Shown: one piece after another, positions 34,878 through 44,201 of the stretch
Numbering within the stretch: the stretch's first letter is position 1
How the letters are laid out: every line of letters starts with the position of its first letter
The notes under the pieces: generated by a model
Seen by the model: only the letters and a program-made list of their open reading frames with translations
Databases searched by the model: none
What the model was told of the DNA's origin: nothing
Assembly (NCBI GenBank): GCA_007988745.1
Contig: BJUT01000021.1
Location: forward strand, 1 to 60,194
DNA: 60,194 nucleotides
From: Pseudoalteromonas atlantica
GTDB lineage: Bacteria; Pseudomonadota; Gammaproteobacteria; Enterobacterales; Alteromonadaceae
Direction: 5' to 3'
Made by a program: the position numbers and the translations under genes

Positions 34878-35888
34878 ATGAATAAAAATAAAACAGTATG
34901 TTGGGGAATTGCCGGGCTTGGTAGCATTGCGCAGCGTTTTGCTTTCGATTTAAAAAATAATGTAAATAATGCCGAGTTATATGCTGTGTCATCGCGCTCT
35001 CAAGAAAGAGCAGATAAATTTGCCAATGAGTTCGCTTGTCAGGCTGCGTATGGTGATTATAAATCGCTTGCAGAAAATCCACACGTCGATGTTGTTTATG
35101 TGGCGACTATTCATCCATGCCACAAAGAGTTGGTAGCTTTATTTTTAGCCCATAATAAGCATGTTTTTGTAGAGAAGCCAGCCTTTACTAATGTCGAAGA
35201 TTGGGATGAAATGCTCAATTTAGCAAAGAGTAAAAACCTTTTGCTTATTGAGGCAATGAAATCAGTTACTTTTCCTGCTTATCGTGAACTGCTTAAATTT
35301 ATTAAAAGTCATAATCTGGCAATTACTCGTATTGAGGCTTCATTTGGTACTAAGAATGAGTTTAATAATACTAATCGTCTATTTGATCCAAAAAAGTGTG
35401 GAGGTGCCACATTAGACGTTGGGGTATATCCTCTATGGCTATATGTCGATATTTGTCGCCAGTTAAATATTCCTCTACAGAAACCCTTAGTAAATATTAC
35501 GCGAGATAATCCAATATCAGCCGTTGATGAAATGGTCTCCTTTGTATTTAACACCAAGGTACAAGGTAATCTATCAGCTTCAATAACCAGAAACTTACCA
35601 AGTAAAGCTGTTTTATCAGGCCCAAATGTTGAGATTATCATCCATGAGAAATGGTGGAACCCGCAAATTATTGAGATCACACACTATGGAGCCAAACAAA
35701 AAATTGAAATTGATAGTACAGGGGAAAGCTTTGAGTTTGAGATAGAGCATATTTCAACGCTTATCTTAACGAACAAGTTAGAATCTGATGTGATACCTCA
35801 TGCTAACAGTCGCGCAGTCATTGAGATAATGGAGCAAGCGTTGATAGCCAATGGTTATCAGCATTTGGTTACTGCTCAGAATGTTTGA
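34878..35888 (+). CDS. Gfo/Idh/MocA-family oxidoreductase
   Basis: 336-residue NAD(P)-dependent sugar oxidoreductase. The N-terminal Rossmann motif is WGIAGLGSIAQRFA, with the EKPAFTNVEDW motif containing the catalytic Lys at about 97 and DVGVYPLWL where the usual GG-x-L-D-x-G-x-H pattern is altered (Tyr-Pro replaces His). This looks like the dihydrodiol/xylose dehydrogenase branch. It is more AT-rich than its neighbours. It starts 100 bases after the SapC gene, with AATAGGAC before the ATG, and no regulon palindrome. Substrate unknown. Confidence 0.82.
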   Translation: MNKNKTVCWGIAGLGSIAQRFAFDLKNNVNNAELYAVSSRSQERADKFANEFACQAAYGDYKSLAENPHVDVVYVATIHPCHKELVALFLAHNKHVFVEKPAFTNVEDWDEMLNLAKSKNLLLIEAMKSVTFPAYRELLKFIKSHNLAITRIEASFGTKNEFNNTNRLFDPKKCGGATLDVGVYPLWLYVDICRQLNIPLQKPLVNITRDNPISAVDEMVSFVFNTKVQGNLSASITRNLPSKAVLSGPNVEIIIHEKWWNPQIIEITHYGAKQKIEIDSTGESFEFEIEHISTLILTNKLESDVIPHANSRAVIEIMEQALIANGYQHLVTAQNV

Positions 35889-36076
35889 CGCTACTTAGCT
35901 TTGAGCGAAACGATAAATCAATATTATGAGATTCAGGTTTTATTGGCGGATGCTATAACCATGAGTAGTGATGGCGAATGAATTATATGGTGGGTTTAAA
36001 TGTCTTCTCTTAAGCGCAGCGCCTCATAATCTCTTTGTGAATAATAACTTAAAGGGGTTTTATTGGCTTTAAAACT
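35889..36076. other. Noncoding interval after the Gfo/Idh gene
   Basis: Just under 200 bases between a plus-strand gene and the terminator of the minus-strand GntR gene. I see no coding frame, repeat or operator. Confidence 0.4.
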
Positions 36077-36101
36077 AAAAAAGCCACTTTGCAGCGGCTT
36101 T
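36077..36101 (-). terminator. Terminator of the GntR regulator gene
   Basis: Minus-strand stem AAGCCGC / GTGGCTT (one G-U pair) with a TGCAAA loop and TTTTTT, 24 bases after the GntR stop. Confidence 0.7.
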
Positions 36102-36124
36102 AATTCAGCATAAAATTTATTTCA

Positions 36125-36739
36125 TTACTTGATATTGTGTTTAATCGCTTTGATTGCAGTGGCGCTATCTTGGGCTTTTAGGGCTTCAAGAATTGCACGG
36201 TGTTCGTTAACACACTCAGAACTTGAGGTAATACGTTTGTAATTTAAACGCATACGCATGACATACGGATACCAAATATTAACCAGCTCTTCACCACCGG
36301 CTTGGTAAATTAAATATTGGTGAAACGAGATATCGATTTTTGTGACTTCAGTGTAATCTTCACGTTCCAAGGCATCTTGTAACGAAGCTAAGATATCTTC
36401 TAAATCTGCAAAGTGTTGCTCATTTAAACTGCCGTTTAACTCGGTTACGGCATATTCTTCGATACTGCGGCGAAGTTTGATCATTAGCTTTTGCAGTTTA
36501 GGGTCGAGTACACTGTTTACTGATGCGCCACAGTTATTACGTGAAATCAATAAACCTTCTTTCGTTAATTGCAGTATAACATCGCGGATAGGGCCACGAG
36601 ATAGGCCAAATCGTTCTGCTAATTCTTTTTCATTTAATTTAGTTTGTGGGGGCATCTCACCAGAAATAATATCTGAACGTAGCTGCTCAGCTATCTGATC
36701 TTTTACAGATAAAATTTTTGTTGGTTTAGTTGCGGCCAT
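36125..36739 (-). CDS. GntR-family regulator, FadR/FCD subfamily; candidate master of the locus
   Basis: 204 residues: an N-terminal winged HTH (IAEQLRSDIISGEMPPQTKLNEKELAERFGLSRGPIRDVILQLTKEGLL) and an all-helical FCD effector domain with metal-site histidines (ISFHQYLIYQ, VNEHRAILEALK). FadR/FCD proteins bind palindromes of the form TNGT-n-ACNA, and the recurring TTGTTAACAA fits that. A partial copy lies 71 bases above its own ATG, suggesting autoregulation. Its position in the middle of the regulated units, and its family, make it the best candidate to read the palindrome. The effector is probably a catabolic intermediate such as a sugar acid. Confidence 0.87.
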   Translation of the reverse strand: MAATKPTKILSVKDQIAEQLRSDIISGEMPPQTKLNEKELAERFGLSRGPIRDVILQLTKEGLLISRNNCGASVNSVLDPKLQKLMIKLRRSIEEYAVTELNGSLNEQHFADLEDILASLQDALEREDYTEVTKIDISFHQYLIYQAGGEELVNIWYPYVMRMRLNYKRITSSSECVNEHRAILEALKAQDSATAIKAIKHNIK

Positions 36740-36803
36740 ATTTTTTCCTACGTTTATTTTATGCTTTGTTTTTCTTTACTTAGTGTATATAAAAAAAAGC
36801 GAA

Positions 36804-36834
36804 TGGTCTATTGTCAACACATTACAATAGACCA
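36804..36834. promoter_or_regulatory. Regulon operator site 7 inside an 11-bp inverted repeat / GH50 copy C terminator
   Basis: Inverted repeat TGGTCTATTGT / ACAATAGACCA with 9-base spacer; the left arm plus spacer gives ATTGTCAACACA, 10 of 12 to the operator. On the minus strand the hairpin is followed after five bases by eight Ts, so it also looks like the terminator of GH50 copy C, which ends 10 bases away. It lies upstream of the GntR start. Confidence 0.65.
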
Positions 36835-36844
36835 CTATTTAAGC

Positions 36845-39181
36845 TTATTTTTTAAATCGACGCTCGTACATTTCGTTGTTTATAGTTTTTGCCGCTTCGA
36901 CCATTTCAGTATAGGGGCGATCTGTGACTGTAATAAAGCCAACGTTATAGTTTTCTCCATCATAAGCTCGTCCTGTAATAGGTGAGTCTATGTATTGGAA
37001 CCAGTGAGCACCAATAAAGTATGGGTTATCAATCACTGAACGCATGTAATCTTTGTACATTTTAGCACGGTCTTGTTGATTTGACGCATGGATAAGACCT
37101 GGGTGGAATAGGCCAGAATCTGATGCGCCTACATGGAACTCACCAATAATAGTTGGCTTGTCGAATTCGCTTAAGAATTCCCATTTTTTAGGTTTAATGC
37201 CTTCTTTGTATGCATTAAAGCTTATCACATCAACATGCTTTGCTGATGCTCTAACGACTTCAATGGGCATTCCCCAATCAGGAAAACGTGCGCCTAAGTA
37301 CAAGTGATTAGGTAAGTATTTATCCATAGCTGCATCAACAACGCTAAAATATTTATCGGCGTAAGCGCTTAGCATAATTGAAAAGTCAGCCAGTTGGTCG
37401 CTGTTTTTAACATCCACTTTCACGCCTTTATCAAACTCTTGCCATGAGGCTAAATTTAAATGCCACACTTTATTGAGTTCGTTTATGTCAGTGTATTTTT
37501 GTTTCATTAAACGTGAGAATTCAGCTTTAGTTGGCACTGTGGCGGCGTCTCTGCCTAGGGTGTTGATCACGATACCATAATGGCTTTGCACTGAATCAGG
37601 GCGACCAAAGCTTTTTTCGTTATCAATAAACACGCCTACTGCCCAAGGAGAGTTTTTTACCTCTTTAGCCACATTTTCTACTGTAATATTGGCACGCTCT
37701 GTAAAATGCGGGTCGAATACGTCAGGCATTGCACCCCAAAAGTCATTACCGCTCGAAACGGTTTTAAAGTCGCCGATGATCCAGCCATTGGCAAAGTAGG
37801 GAACTTGCTGATTATCGTAGTAGCTTGGATCTGTCCAGTTACCTAGTGAAGTAAAGCCCCATGTGATCATGCGTTTTAAGGTTACTTCACGCCATTTTTG
37901 CATATAGTCGTTATTGTTTTGACCATATTTACGCTCAAGGTTGGCAGAATAAAAGCTGTAAGTTTCACCATGAGCGAGTGGACCAGAGTGAGCACTCTTA
38001 CGGTAACCATAGTGTTTACCCATTGGCTCATCGTAACTGGGCAACCATTCAAACAGGTCTTTACGTACTTTTGATGCGACAAAGCGACTTGCTAGGGCTT
38101 CTTTATTCACTTGGTTTAAGCCTTTAGAATCTTCCGGTGTTAAACCTGATTCATTGGCACTTTTGAATAGGGATTGGTCAAAATCATAGCCAGTTAAGGT
38201 AGTGGAATTGGCAAGACGAATAATATCTAAACCCGTTGCCAAATAAAGGTAACCGTCTGGGTCAACCAGCGACCATTTACCCTTGTATTTTGCTGTTCTG
38301 AAGTAGCCTGTTCCTTCAAGTTTTGGCCCTTGTGCCCAACCGCCAAAGCGTGAGCGATCTGCTGGACGCTGTGATAGCAGCTGTTGCGCTTCTTGTTTTT
38401 TATCTGCTATTAACTCGGCTTCAGAGTCTACTTTGTAGGCAAAGTCTTGTTTTGCATTTTGACCAAATTTATCAACAATGTGGGTTAAAAATTCTGTATC
38501 GAATTCTGGATTGGTACGTAAATCGATTGATTTTATTTGTAAAGCTTTATCATGCAATGCGCTTTGTACACTCAAAGAAATTTTAGTGATCCCTTTAAGG
38601 TTTAAGTTCTTTTTGCCCCACATAGAGATAAACTGAGTTTCATCGGATTGCCATGTTGCAGGGTTAGAGCGTAAGCCTGAGGTAAAGTTAAGCTCTACAT
38701 TTTCTTCTCCTTCAGGAGTAGCTAAATCATGACCATCAAGTTTGGCATAATAAGTATTAAAGCCGCCGATAGGTACATTCACTGTGCGGGTATAATTAGC
38801 ACCATCAATATCTGAGATATCTAAGTAAATTTGTACTGAATGTTGGCCTGGGTTTGCAAGTTCAAAGGCAATATTGAAATCTTTGAATTGGCTCCAATCC
38901 CATGGGGTATCTGGGGTTAATGTGATACCTGAATAGAGGTTTTGCTCTGAATCAAATGCAACATTAATCACATCGGCATCATTGGTGACTCTTGCGCCGC
39001 TGGTTTTTATTTGTACGGCGGTGTTAGCAGTATGCTGGGCATCATCTAACAGCTGCAGTAGGGTTTTGCTGGTGTTTGTTGCTTGGGCTGCCACAGGCTC
39101 TGACACGCTGTTTGTCTGCTGATTACATCCTGTGAGAGCGAGTAGGAATGCAGTTACAGCTAGATTTTTTTTATGTTTCAT
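36845..39181 (-). CDS. GH50 exo-beta-agarase-like lipoprotein (copy C)
   Basis: 778-residue paralogue. Signal peptide with lipobox LTGC (Cys about 19), a CBM-like beta-sandwich (about 60-225), a linker (KFGQNAKQDFAYKVDSE) very like copy A, then the GH50 barrel. Acid/base Glu522 in VFIDNEKSFG and nucleophile Glu681 in IIGEFHVG. The IDNEKSF variant (Phe for Trp) next to the acid/base is the only change among the three copies at this motif. It is divergent from the transporter operon and has its own operator 60 bases upstream. Confidence 0.9.
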   Translation of the reverse strand: MKHKKNLAVTAFLLALTGCNQQTNSVSEPVAAQATNTSKTLLQLLDDAQHTANTAVQIKTSGARVTNDADVINVAFDSEQNLYSGITLTPDTPWDWSQFKDFNIAFELANPGQHSVQIYLDISDIDGANYTRTVNVPIGGFNTYYAKLDGHDLATPEGEENVELNFTSGLRSNPATWQSDETQFISMWGKKNLNLKGITKISLSVQSALHDKALQIKSIDLRTNPEFDTEFLTHIVDKFGQNAKQDFAYKVDSEAELIADKKQEAQQLLSQRPADRSRFGGWAQGPKLEGTGYFRTAKYKGKWSLVDPDGYLYLATGLDIIRLANSTTLTGYDFDQSLFKSANESGLTPEDSKGLNQVNKEALASRFVASKVRKDLFEWLPSYDEPMGKHYGYRKSAHSGPLAHGETYSFYSANLERKYGQNNNDYMQKWREVTLKRMITWGFTSLGNWTDPSYYDNQQVPYFANGWIIGDFKTVSSGNDFWGAMPDVFDPHFTERANITVENVAKEVKNSPWAVGVFIDNEKSFGRPDSVQSHYGIVINTLGRDAATVPTKAEFSRLMKQKYTDINELNKVWHLNLASWQEFDKGVKVDVKNSDQLADFSIMLSAYADKYFSVVDAAMDKYLPNHLYLGARFPDWGMPIEVVRASAKHVDVISFNAYKEGIKPKKWEFLSEFDKPTIIGEFHVGASDSGLFHPGLIHASNQQDRAKMYKDYMRSVIDNPYFIGAHWFQYIDSPITGRAYDGENYNVGFITVTDRPYTEMVEAAKTINNEMYERRFKK

Positions 39182-39240
39182 TGTTGTCCAACCTTATTTA
39201 AGTATTTAACACACCATACACGAAAAACAACAAATTGAAA

Positions 39241-39252
39241 ATTGTTAACAAA
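39241..39252. promoter_or_regulatory. Regulon operator site 8 (ATTGTTAACAAA)
   Basis: 11 of 12 match, 60 bases upstream of GH50 copy C on the minus strand, in a 324-base divergent promoter region shared with the transporter operon. The rest of that region is AT-rich and noncoding. Confidence 0.72.
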
Positions 39253-39416
39253 GTGCAATTTATTGTGTTGCCGTTATTCTATTATAATTTATTGATTTTA
39301 AATGATTTAAAAGTTTCAAAAAAATATAAGCACAAATCGAATTTGCTAGTTTTTTCAAAATATATGTTGCATACGAGTTAATTATGAAATAACCTCAAAT
39401 GAATCGCTCATGGTTA

Positions 39417-39428
39417 ATTGTTAACAAT
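39417..39428. promoter_or_regulatory. Regulon operator site 9 (ATTGTTAACAAT)
   Basis: Perfect palindrome, extended to AATTGTTAACAATT, 78 bases before the MFS transporter ATG. TTGTTA and TACTTT, 18 bases apart, could be the promoter hexamers, so the operator would overlap the -35 box. Confidence 0.75.
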
Positions 39429-39505
39429 TTTAAGGGTGGCATACTTTGATTGTTAATTTCTCAATTAATACACACAATGATAACAACAAAATTGGATAAA
39501 GATGT

Positions 39506-41101
39506 ATGAATGGTAGCAACCGTAATGTGTTCTTTTTCGCCTTGGTGGTCGCCTTTGGCGGTTTTATTTTTGGCTTAGATGCTGCTTTGATCTCAGGAAC
39601 GGTTCGTTTTGTCTCTGCTGAGTTTAATTTAACTGATATACAAATAGGCACTGTGGTAAGCGCTCCTGGTTTTGGCGTGTTATTCGCTTTATTGATCACC
39701 GGGTACATATGTAACGTATTTGGTCGTAAAAATACACTGATTGGCATTGCATTCATTTATATATTTTCAGCTATTTCTTCGGTATTAGCGCAAAGTTACG
39801 AAGCGTTAGTGATTGCACGTTTTATTGGAGGGTTGGCATTTACGTCTTTATCAGTGGCTGCAATGTATATTGGCGAAGTAGCCCCAGCTAAGTATCGTGG
39901 CAAGCTGGTTTCTATGATCCAAATAAATATTGTTGTCGGTTTATCTGCAGCCTATTTCGCAAATTACTTACTCGTTGAACTTTCGCAAAGTAGTTATCAA
40001 TGGGTCAGCACTTATGCAATGCAAGATAACTTATGGCGTTGGATGCTGGGTGTTGAAGTTATTCCTGCTGTTATTTGGTTTTTATTGTTATTTACCATTC
40101 CGCAAAGCCCTCGCTGGTTAGTAATGAAAGGCAACGAAACACGTGCAAAAGCAGTGTTATTACGCTTAACCAAATGTAGTACGCTGGCCGCTGAACAACT
40201 GCAGACTATAAAGTCGAGTTTAACCGACTACTCAGATAGCGGTAGCTATCTAGCTTCATTCAAACAGTTACTTGATAGTCGTGTTCGTGCCGCTGTGATT
40301 ATTGCGTTAACAATAGCATTGGTACAGCAAGTCACTGGGATTAACGCCATTATGTTTTATGCGCCAACCGTGTTTGAGCAGTTGGGTGTGGGGACTGATG
40401 CGGCATTTTTAAATGCGGTGTTAATTGGTTTGGTTAGTATTGTGTTTACAGTGGTGGCTATTGTTTTGATTGATAAGCTTGGCCGTCGACCTTTAGTGAT
40501 TGGCGGTTTAGCAACAGCAACGTTGAGCTTATTTATGTGTTATATCGGCTTTAGTCAGGCCGAGTATAGTCTATCAGCAGAGCATATTGCTGAATTTTCG
40601 AGCTTAAATACAGTGACTGGGTTAGAGCAATTAATTGGTCAGGTATATCACAGTGATGTTGAGTTTAAACGTGCTTTGGCCACGGTGTTCTCTGCAACCC
40701 AATTACAAGGTTTTGAAAGTGATTTAATTCAACGTGCGGCAACAATTAATGCTCCACTTATTTCACTCGGTATTGCAGGTTTTATTGCCGCGTTTCATTT
40801 TTCAATCGGGCCTATAATGTGGGTGATTTTTTCTGAAATATTTCCAACCCGTATCCGTGGTGTTGCAATTCCAACGTTTGCCTTTATTGCAAGTGTTGTC
40901 AGCTACTTAGTTCAGCAGTTTTTCCCTTGGCAATTAAATAACTTTGGTGCGGCGAATATCTTTTTGTTTTATAGCATTAGTGGCGTGATTGGTTTTGTCT
41001 TACTTTATAAAATTATGCCAGAGACGAAAAACAAGTCGATTGAAGAAATTGAAGAGCAATTAGCCGGTGTATCAGCTAAAAAAGTATTGGAGGGTGTGTG
41101 A
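39506..41101 (+). CDS. MFS sugar:proton symporter (sugar porter family)
   Basis: 531-residue inner-membrane transporter with 12 predicted helices. Sugar porter signatures: GFIFGLDAALISGT in TM1, RFIGGLAFTSLSVAAMYIGEVAPAKYRGK after TM4, IPQSPRWLVMKG, QQVTGINAIMFYAP in TM7, DKLGRRPL between TM8 and TM9, and PETKNKSIEEIEEQ at the C-terminus. A longer periplasmic loop between TM9 and TM10 (about 355-415) is unusual. As first gene of kdgK-GH117-galTKE it likely imports neoagarobiose or galactose. Its stop overlaps the kinase start by four bases. Confidence 0.9.
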   Translation: MNGSNRNVFFFALVVAFGGFIFGLDAALISGTVRFVSAEFNLTDIQIGTVVSAPGFGVLFALLITGYICNVFGRKNTLIGIAFIYIFSAISSVLAQSYEALVIARFIGGLAFTSLSVAAMYIGEVAPAKYRGKLVSMIQINIVVGLSAAYFANYLLVELSQSSYQWVSTYAMQDNLWRWMLGVEVIPAVIWFLLLFTIPQSPRWLVMKGNETRAKAVLLRLTKCSTLAAEQLQTIKSSLTDYSDSGSYLASFKQLLDSRVRAAVIIALTIALVQQVTGINAIMFYAPTVFEQLGVGTDAAFLNAVLIGLVSIVFTVVAIVLIDKLGRRPLVIGGLATATLSLFMCYIGFSQAEYSLSAEHIAEFSSLNTVTGLEQLIGQVYHSDVEFKRALATVFSATQLQGFESDLIQRAATINAPLISLGIAGFIAAFHFSIGPIMWVIFSEIFPTRIRGVAIPTFAFIASVVSYLVQQFFPWQLNNFGAANIFLFYSISGVIGFVLLYKIMPETKNKSIEEIEEQLAGVSAKKVLEGV

Positions 41102-42036
41102 GTACTTTATTAGCGATAGGCGAATGTATGGTGGAGCTGGTTCCTCAAGGGATCAGTGAATGCAAGCAATCGTTTGCCGGAGATACGTATAACGCTTTAG
41201 TTTACGCCAAGCGTTTTGCACAGCAGCTAAATTGTGAATTATTTACAGCGGTTGGTGAAGACGTATTAAGTGTCAACATGCTGAAAAAATGGCAACAAGA
41301 AGGCATTAGCGCTCAGCAAGTAATAAAAACGGCTACGCATAATGTGGGGATCTACGCGATTTCAACAGATCAACAAGGTGAGCGTGGTTTTGATTATTGG
41401 CGCAATCAATCTGCTGCTAAACATATGATGCAACTGTTTGCTGCCAAGCCATTTGATTTAGGTTTAGGCGCGAATGATTGGGTGTTTTTTAGTGGTATTA
41501 GTTTAGCCATTCTTGATGATGAATCTAAACAAGCATTGCTCGATTTATTAGCTAGTTTAAAACGACAAGGCTGCACCATTGCGTTTGACCCTAATTACCG
41601 TGCCCGTATGTGGCAATCAAAAGAGCATGCAATTGACTGGTTAGAGCGCGCATACCAAATCAGTGATCTCGTATTGCCTGGGCTTGATGACCACCACACC
41701 TTATTTGGCCACACGGATATTGGCGAAATAGTCCAGTATTGCCAACAATTTGCTGTTAATGAAGTGATAGTAAAAGCCGGTGATAAAGGCATGCAGGTGT
41801 TTTGCGAAAATAGCTTAACGGCACAGTGCTCATTTAATCCTGCGCCACAGCAAGTTGACAGCACCGCGGCAGGCGACTCTTTTGCCGGCACTTACTTAGC
41901 GGCCAGAATGACTCTTCATGAACCACAAACCGCATTACACATGGCTGATAAAGTTGCCTCACACGTTGTGCAACATCAAGGCGCCATTTTACCTTTTGAG
42001 GTTTACCAAGCGCTTAAATTAAACAGTGCAAAGTAA
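41098..42036 (+). CDS. kdgK: PfkB-family kinase, probable 2-keto-3-deoxygluconate kinase
   Basis: 312 residues of the ribokinase/PfkB fold. GECMVELVPQG opens the sugar-binding half and DSTAAGDSFAGTYLAARM carries the anion hole and catalytic Asp (about 260). The sequence resembles KDG kinases. It would phosphorylate KDG made by the L-AHG operon to KDPG for Entner-Doudoroff aldolase, which is not in this window. The start is GTG, overlapping the transporter stop (GTGA), with GGAGGG just before: tight translational coupling. Confidence 0.85.
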   Translation: MSTLLAIGECMVELVPQGISECKQSFAGDTYNALVYAKRFAQQLNCELFTAVGEDVLSVNMLKKWQQEGISAQQVIKTATHNVGIYAISTDQQGERGFDYWRNQSAAKHMMQLFAAKPFDLGLGANDWVFFSGISLAILDDESKQALLDLLASLKRQGCTIAFDPNYRARMWQSKEHAIDWLERAYQISDLVLPGLDDHHTLFGHTDIGEIVQYCQQFAVNEVIVKAGDKGMQVFCENSLTAQCSFNPAPQQVDSTAAGDSFAGTYLAARMTLHEPQTALHMADKVASHVVQHQGAILPFEVYQALKLNSAK

Positions 42037-42045
42037 GGAATAGAC

Positions 42046-43134
42046 ATGTCTGATAATCAACAAAAATTAAGTTTAGCGAGCCGCCGAGCAATCGAAAGAG
42101 GCTATGACAGCCGAGGTCCTCAATGGTTAACAGAGTTTGATGTAACACCATTAAAAGGTGATTTTGCTTATCAAGAAGGGGTTATTCGCCGTGATCCGTC
42201 ATCAGTTTTATATATAGATGGGCTTTACCATTGTTGGTACACCAAAGGCGAAGGCGAAACGTTAGGTTTTAATGCAAATGATCCCGAGGCAAAAGTATTT
42301 CCGTGGGATTTAACACAAGTGTGGCATGCCACATCGAAAGACAGTATTACGTGGCAAGAGCAAGGCGTTGCTATTGCACGTGGTAAAGCCGGTGAATATG
42401 ATGATCGTGCCGTATTTACACCTGAAGTATTTGCTCATCTAGGTAAGTATTATTTGGTTTATCAAACAGTTGAAACACCTTATACCAACCGTCAATACGA
42501 GCATATTGCCATTGCTCAGGCCGATTCTCCTTTTGGCCCATGGTACAAGTCAGCTGCGCCAATCGTTAGCCCAAGTAAAGATGGTGTGTGGTCTGGGTAT
42601 GAAGACAACCGCTTTGCCGTTAGTAAAAAAGGCAGTTTTGATAGCCATAAAGTACACGATCCATGTTTAGTGTTTTTCCAAAATAAATTTTACTTGTATT
42701 ACAAAGGTGAAACGCAAGGAGAGGGGATGAACTTTGGCGGGCGTGAAATCAAACATGGTGTTGCAATTGCTGATGACGTAATGGGCCCGTATGTAAAATC
42801 AGAGTTTAACCCTATCTCTAACAGTGGTCATGAAGTGGTGGTATGGAACTTCAGAGGCGGAATTGCCAGCCTGTTGACAACCGACGGCCCTGAAAAAAAT
42901 ACCATTCAATTTGCAAAAGACGGTATTAACTTTGAAATAATGGCGCATATTAAAGGCGGGCCTGAAGCCATTGGTTTATACCGCCCAAGCAAAGGTTTTG
43001 ATGAAAACCCTGCGCCAGGTCTTAGCTGGGGGCTGTGTCATAAATATGATGCTAGTTGGAATTGGAATTATATTTGCCGTTTTACACCGCGTAAGCAAGT
43101 GCTTGATGCCGGCACATTTCAAAATAGTAATTAA
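42046..43134 (+). CDS. GH117 alpha-1,3-L-neoagarooligosaccharide hydrolase
   Basis: 362-residue five-bladed beta-propeller exo-enzyme that removes 3,6-anhydro-L-galactose from the non-reducing end of neoagaro-oligosaccharides. Family segments are clear: [29 protein letters not shown] (N-terminal Asp region), [31 protein letters not shown], and [14 protein letters not shown]. No signal peptide, so neoagarobiose is split in the cytoplasm. The start follows AAGGAATAGAC, nine bases after kdgK. GH117 is the strongest single indicator that the locus targets agar rather than another galactan. Confidence 0.9.
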   Translation: MSDNQQKLSLASRRAIERGYDSRGPQWLTEFDVTPLKGDFAYQEGVIRRDPSSVLYIDGLYHCWYTKGEGETLGFNANDPEAKVFPWDLTQVWHATSKDSITWQEQGVAIARGKAGEYDDRAVFTPEVFAHLGKYYLVYQTVETPYTNRQYEHIAIAQADSPFGPWYKSAAPIVSPSKDGVWSGYEDNRFAVSKKGSFDSHKVHDPCLVFFQNKFYLYYKGETQGEGMNFGGREIKHGVAIADDVMGPYVKSEFNPISNSGHEVVVWNFRGGIASLLTTDGPEKNTIQFAKDGINFEIMAHIKGGPEAIGLYRPSKGFDENPAPGLSWGLCHKYDASWNWNYICRFTPRKQVLDAGTFQNSN

Positions 43135-43145
43135 GGCTTTCAGTA

Positions 43146-44201
43146 ATGAATAATCAAAACAGCCAATTTGACCCTACTGAACACCCACACCGCCGATTTA
43201 ACCCTTTATTAGGGGAATCCGTATTGGTCTCACCGCATAGAGCTAAACGCCCTTGGCAGGGCCAAGAAGAGAGTGTCGATCATGAAATCAAACCTGCCTA
43301 TGACGAAAACTGTTTTTTATGTAAAGGCAATACTCGGATCAATGGTGAAGTAAACCCTGATTATGAAGGGACGTTTGTTTTTACCAATGACTTTGCTGCA
43401 CTACGTGAAGATGTACCTGGTGTTGCGTTTGATGATCCATTATTTAGTATGCAAACTGAGCGCGGTACTGCACGAGTAATCTGCTTTTCGCCGGATCATT
43501 CGAAAACCTTGCCTGAATTGTCTTTGGCTGAAATTACCAATGTGGTGGCAACGTGGCAGCAGCAATGTAAAGAGCTATCACAGACCTACCGCTGGGTACA
43601 AGTGTTTGAAAACAAAGGCGCTGTAATGGGTTGCTCTAATCCGCACCCGCATGGCCAAATTTGGGCGCAACACCAGCTACCTAGCTTAGTCGAGCGTAAG
43701 CAGGTTAACTTACAACAATACACCCATCAGCATGGGTCAAACTTATTGCTTGATTATGCCAAACGAGAAGTGGAATTACAGGAGCGCGTTGTCTGCATCA
43801 ATGATGACTGGCTAGTGGTTGTGCCTTATTGGGCTGCGTGGCCATTTGAAACGCTTCTATTACCGCGCTTTGCGATAACCAGAATGACTGATTTAACAAC
43901 AGTCCAGCAAGCGAGTTTAGCTGAGGTGATCAAACAAATCACAGTCAAATATGACAATTTGTTTCAATGTTCATTTGCTTATTCAATGGGTTGGCATGGT
44001 GCGCCATATGATGACCAAGATGACTCATGTTGGCAATTACACGGCCAGTTCTTCCCGCCACTGTTACGCTCTGCAACTGTTAAAAAGTTTATGGTGGGTT
44101 ATGAAATGATGGCTGAAGCGCAGCGCGATATAACCCCAGAGCAAGCCGCAACTATATTAAAAAAACAATCACTCACTCATTATAAAGAGAACAAGAAATG
44201 A
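43146..44201 (+). CDS. galT: Galactose-1-phosphate uridylyltransferase
   Basis: 351-residue Leloir pathway enzyme. Active-site His-Pro-His is in [14 protein letters not shown] (about 165), and zinc-site features include [13 protein letters not shown] near 58. It transfers UMP from UDP-glucose to galactose-1-phosphate. It is 11 bases after GH117 and overlaps galK (ATGA), completing a unit where the D-galactose released by GH117 is metabolised at once. Confidence 0.95.
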   Translation: MNNQNSQFDPTEHPHRRFNPLLGESVLVSPHRAKRPWQGQEESVDHEIKPAYDENCFLCKGNTRINGEVNPDYEGTFVFTNDFAALREDVPGVAFDDPLFSMQTERGTARVICFSPDHSKTLPELSLAEITNVVATWQQQCKELSQTYRWVQVFENKGAVMGCSNPHPHGQIWAQHQLPSLVERKQVNLQQYTHQHGSNLLLDYAKREVELQERVVCINDDWLVVVPYWAAWPFETLLLPRFAITRMTDLTTVQQASLAEVIKQITVKYDNLFQCSFAYSMGWHGAPYDDQDDSCWQLHGQFFPPLLRSATVKKFMVGYEMMAEAQRDITPEQAATILKKQSLTHYKENKK

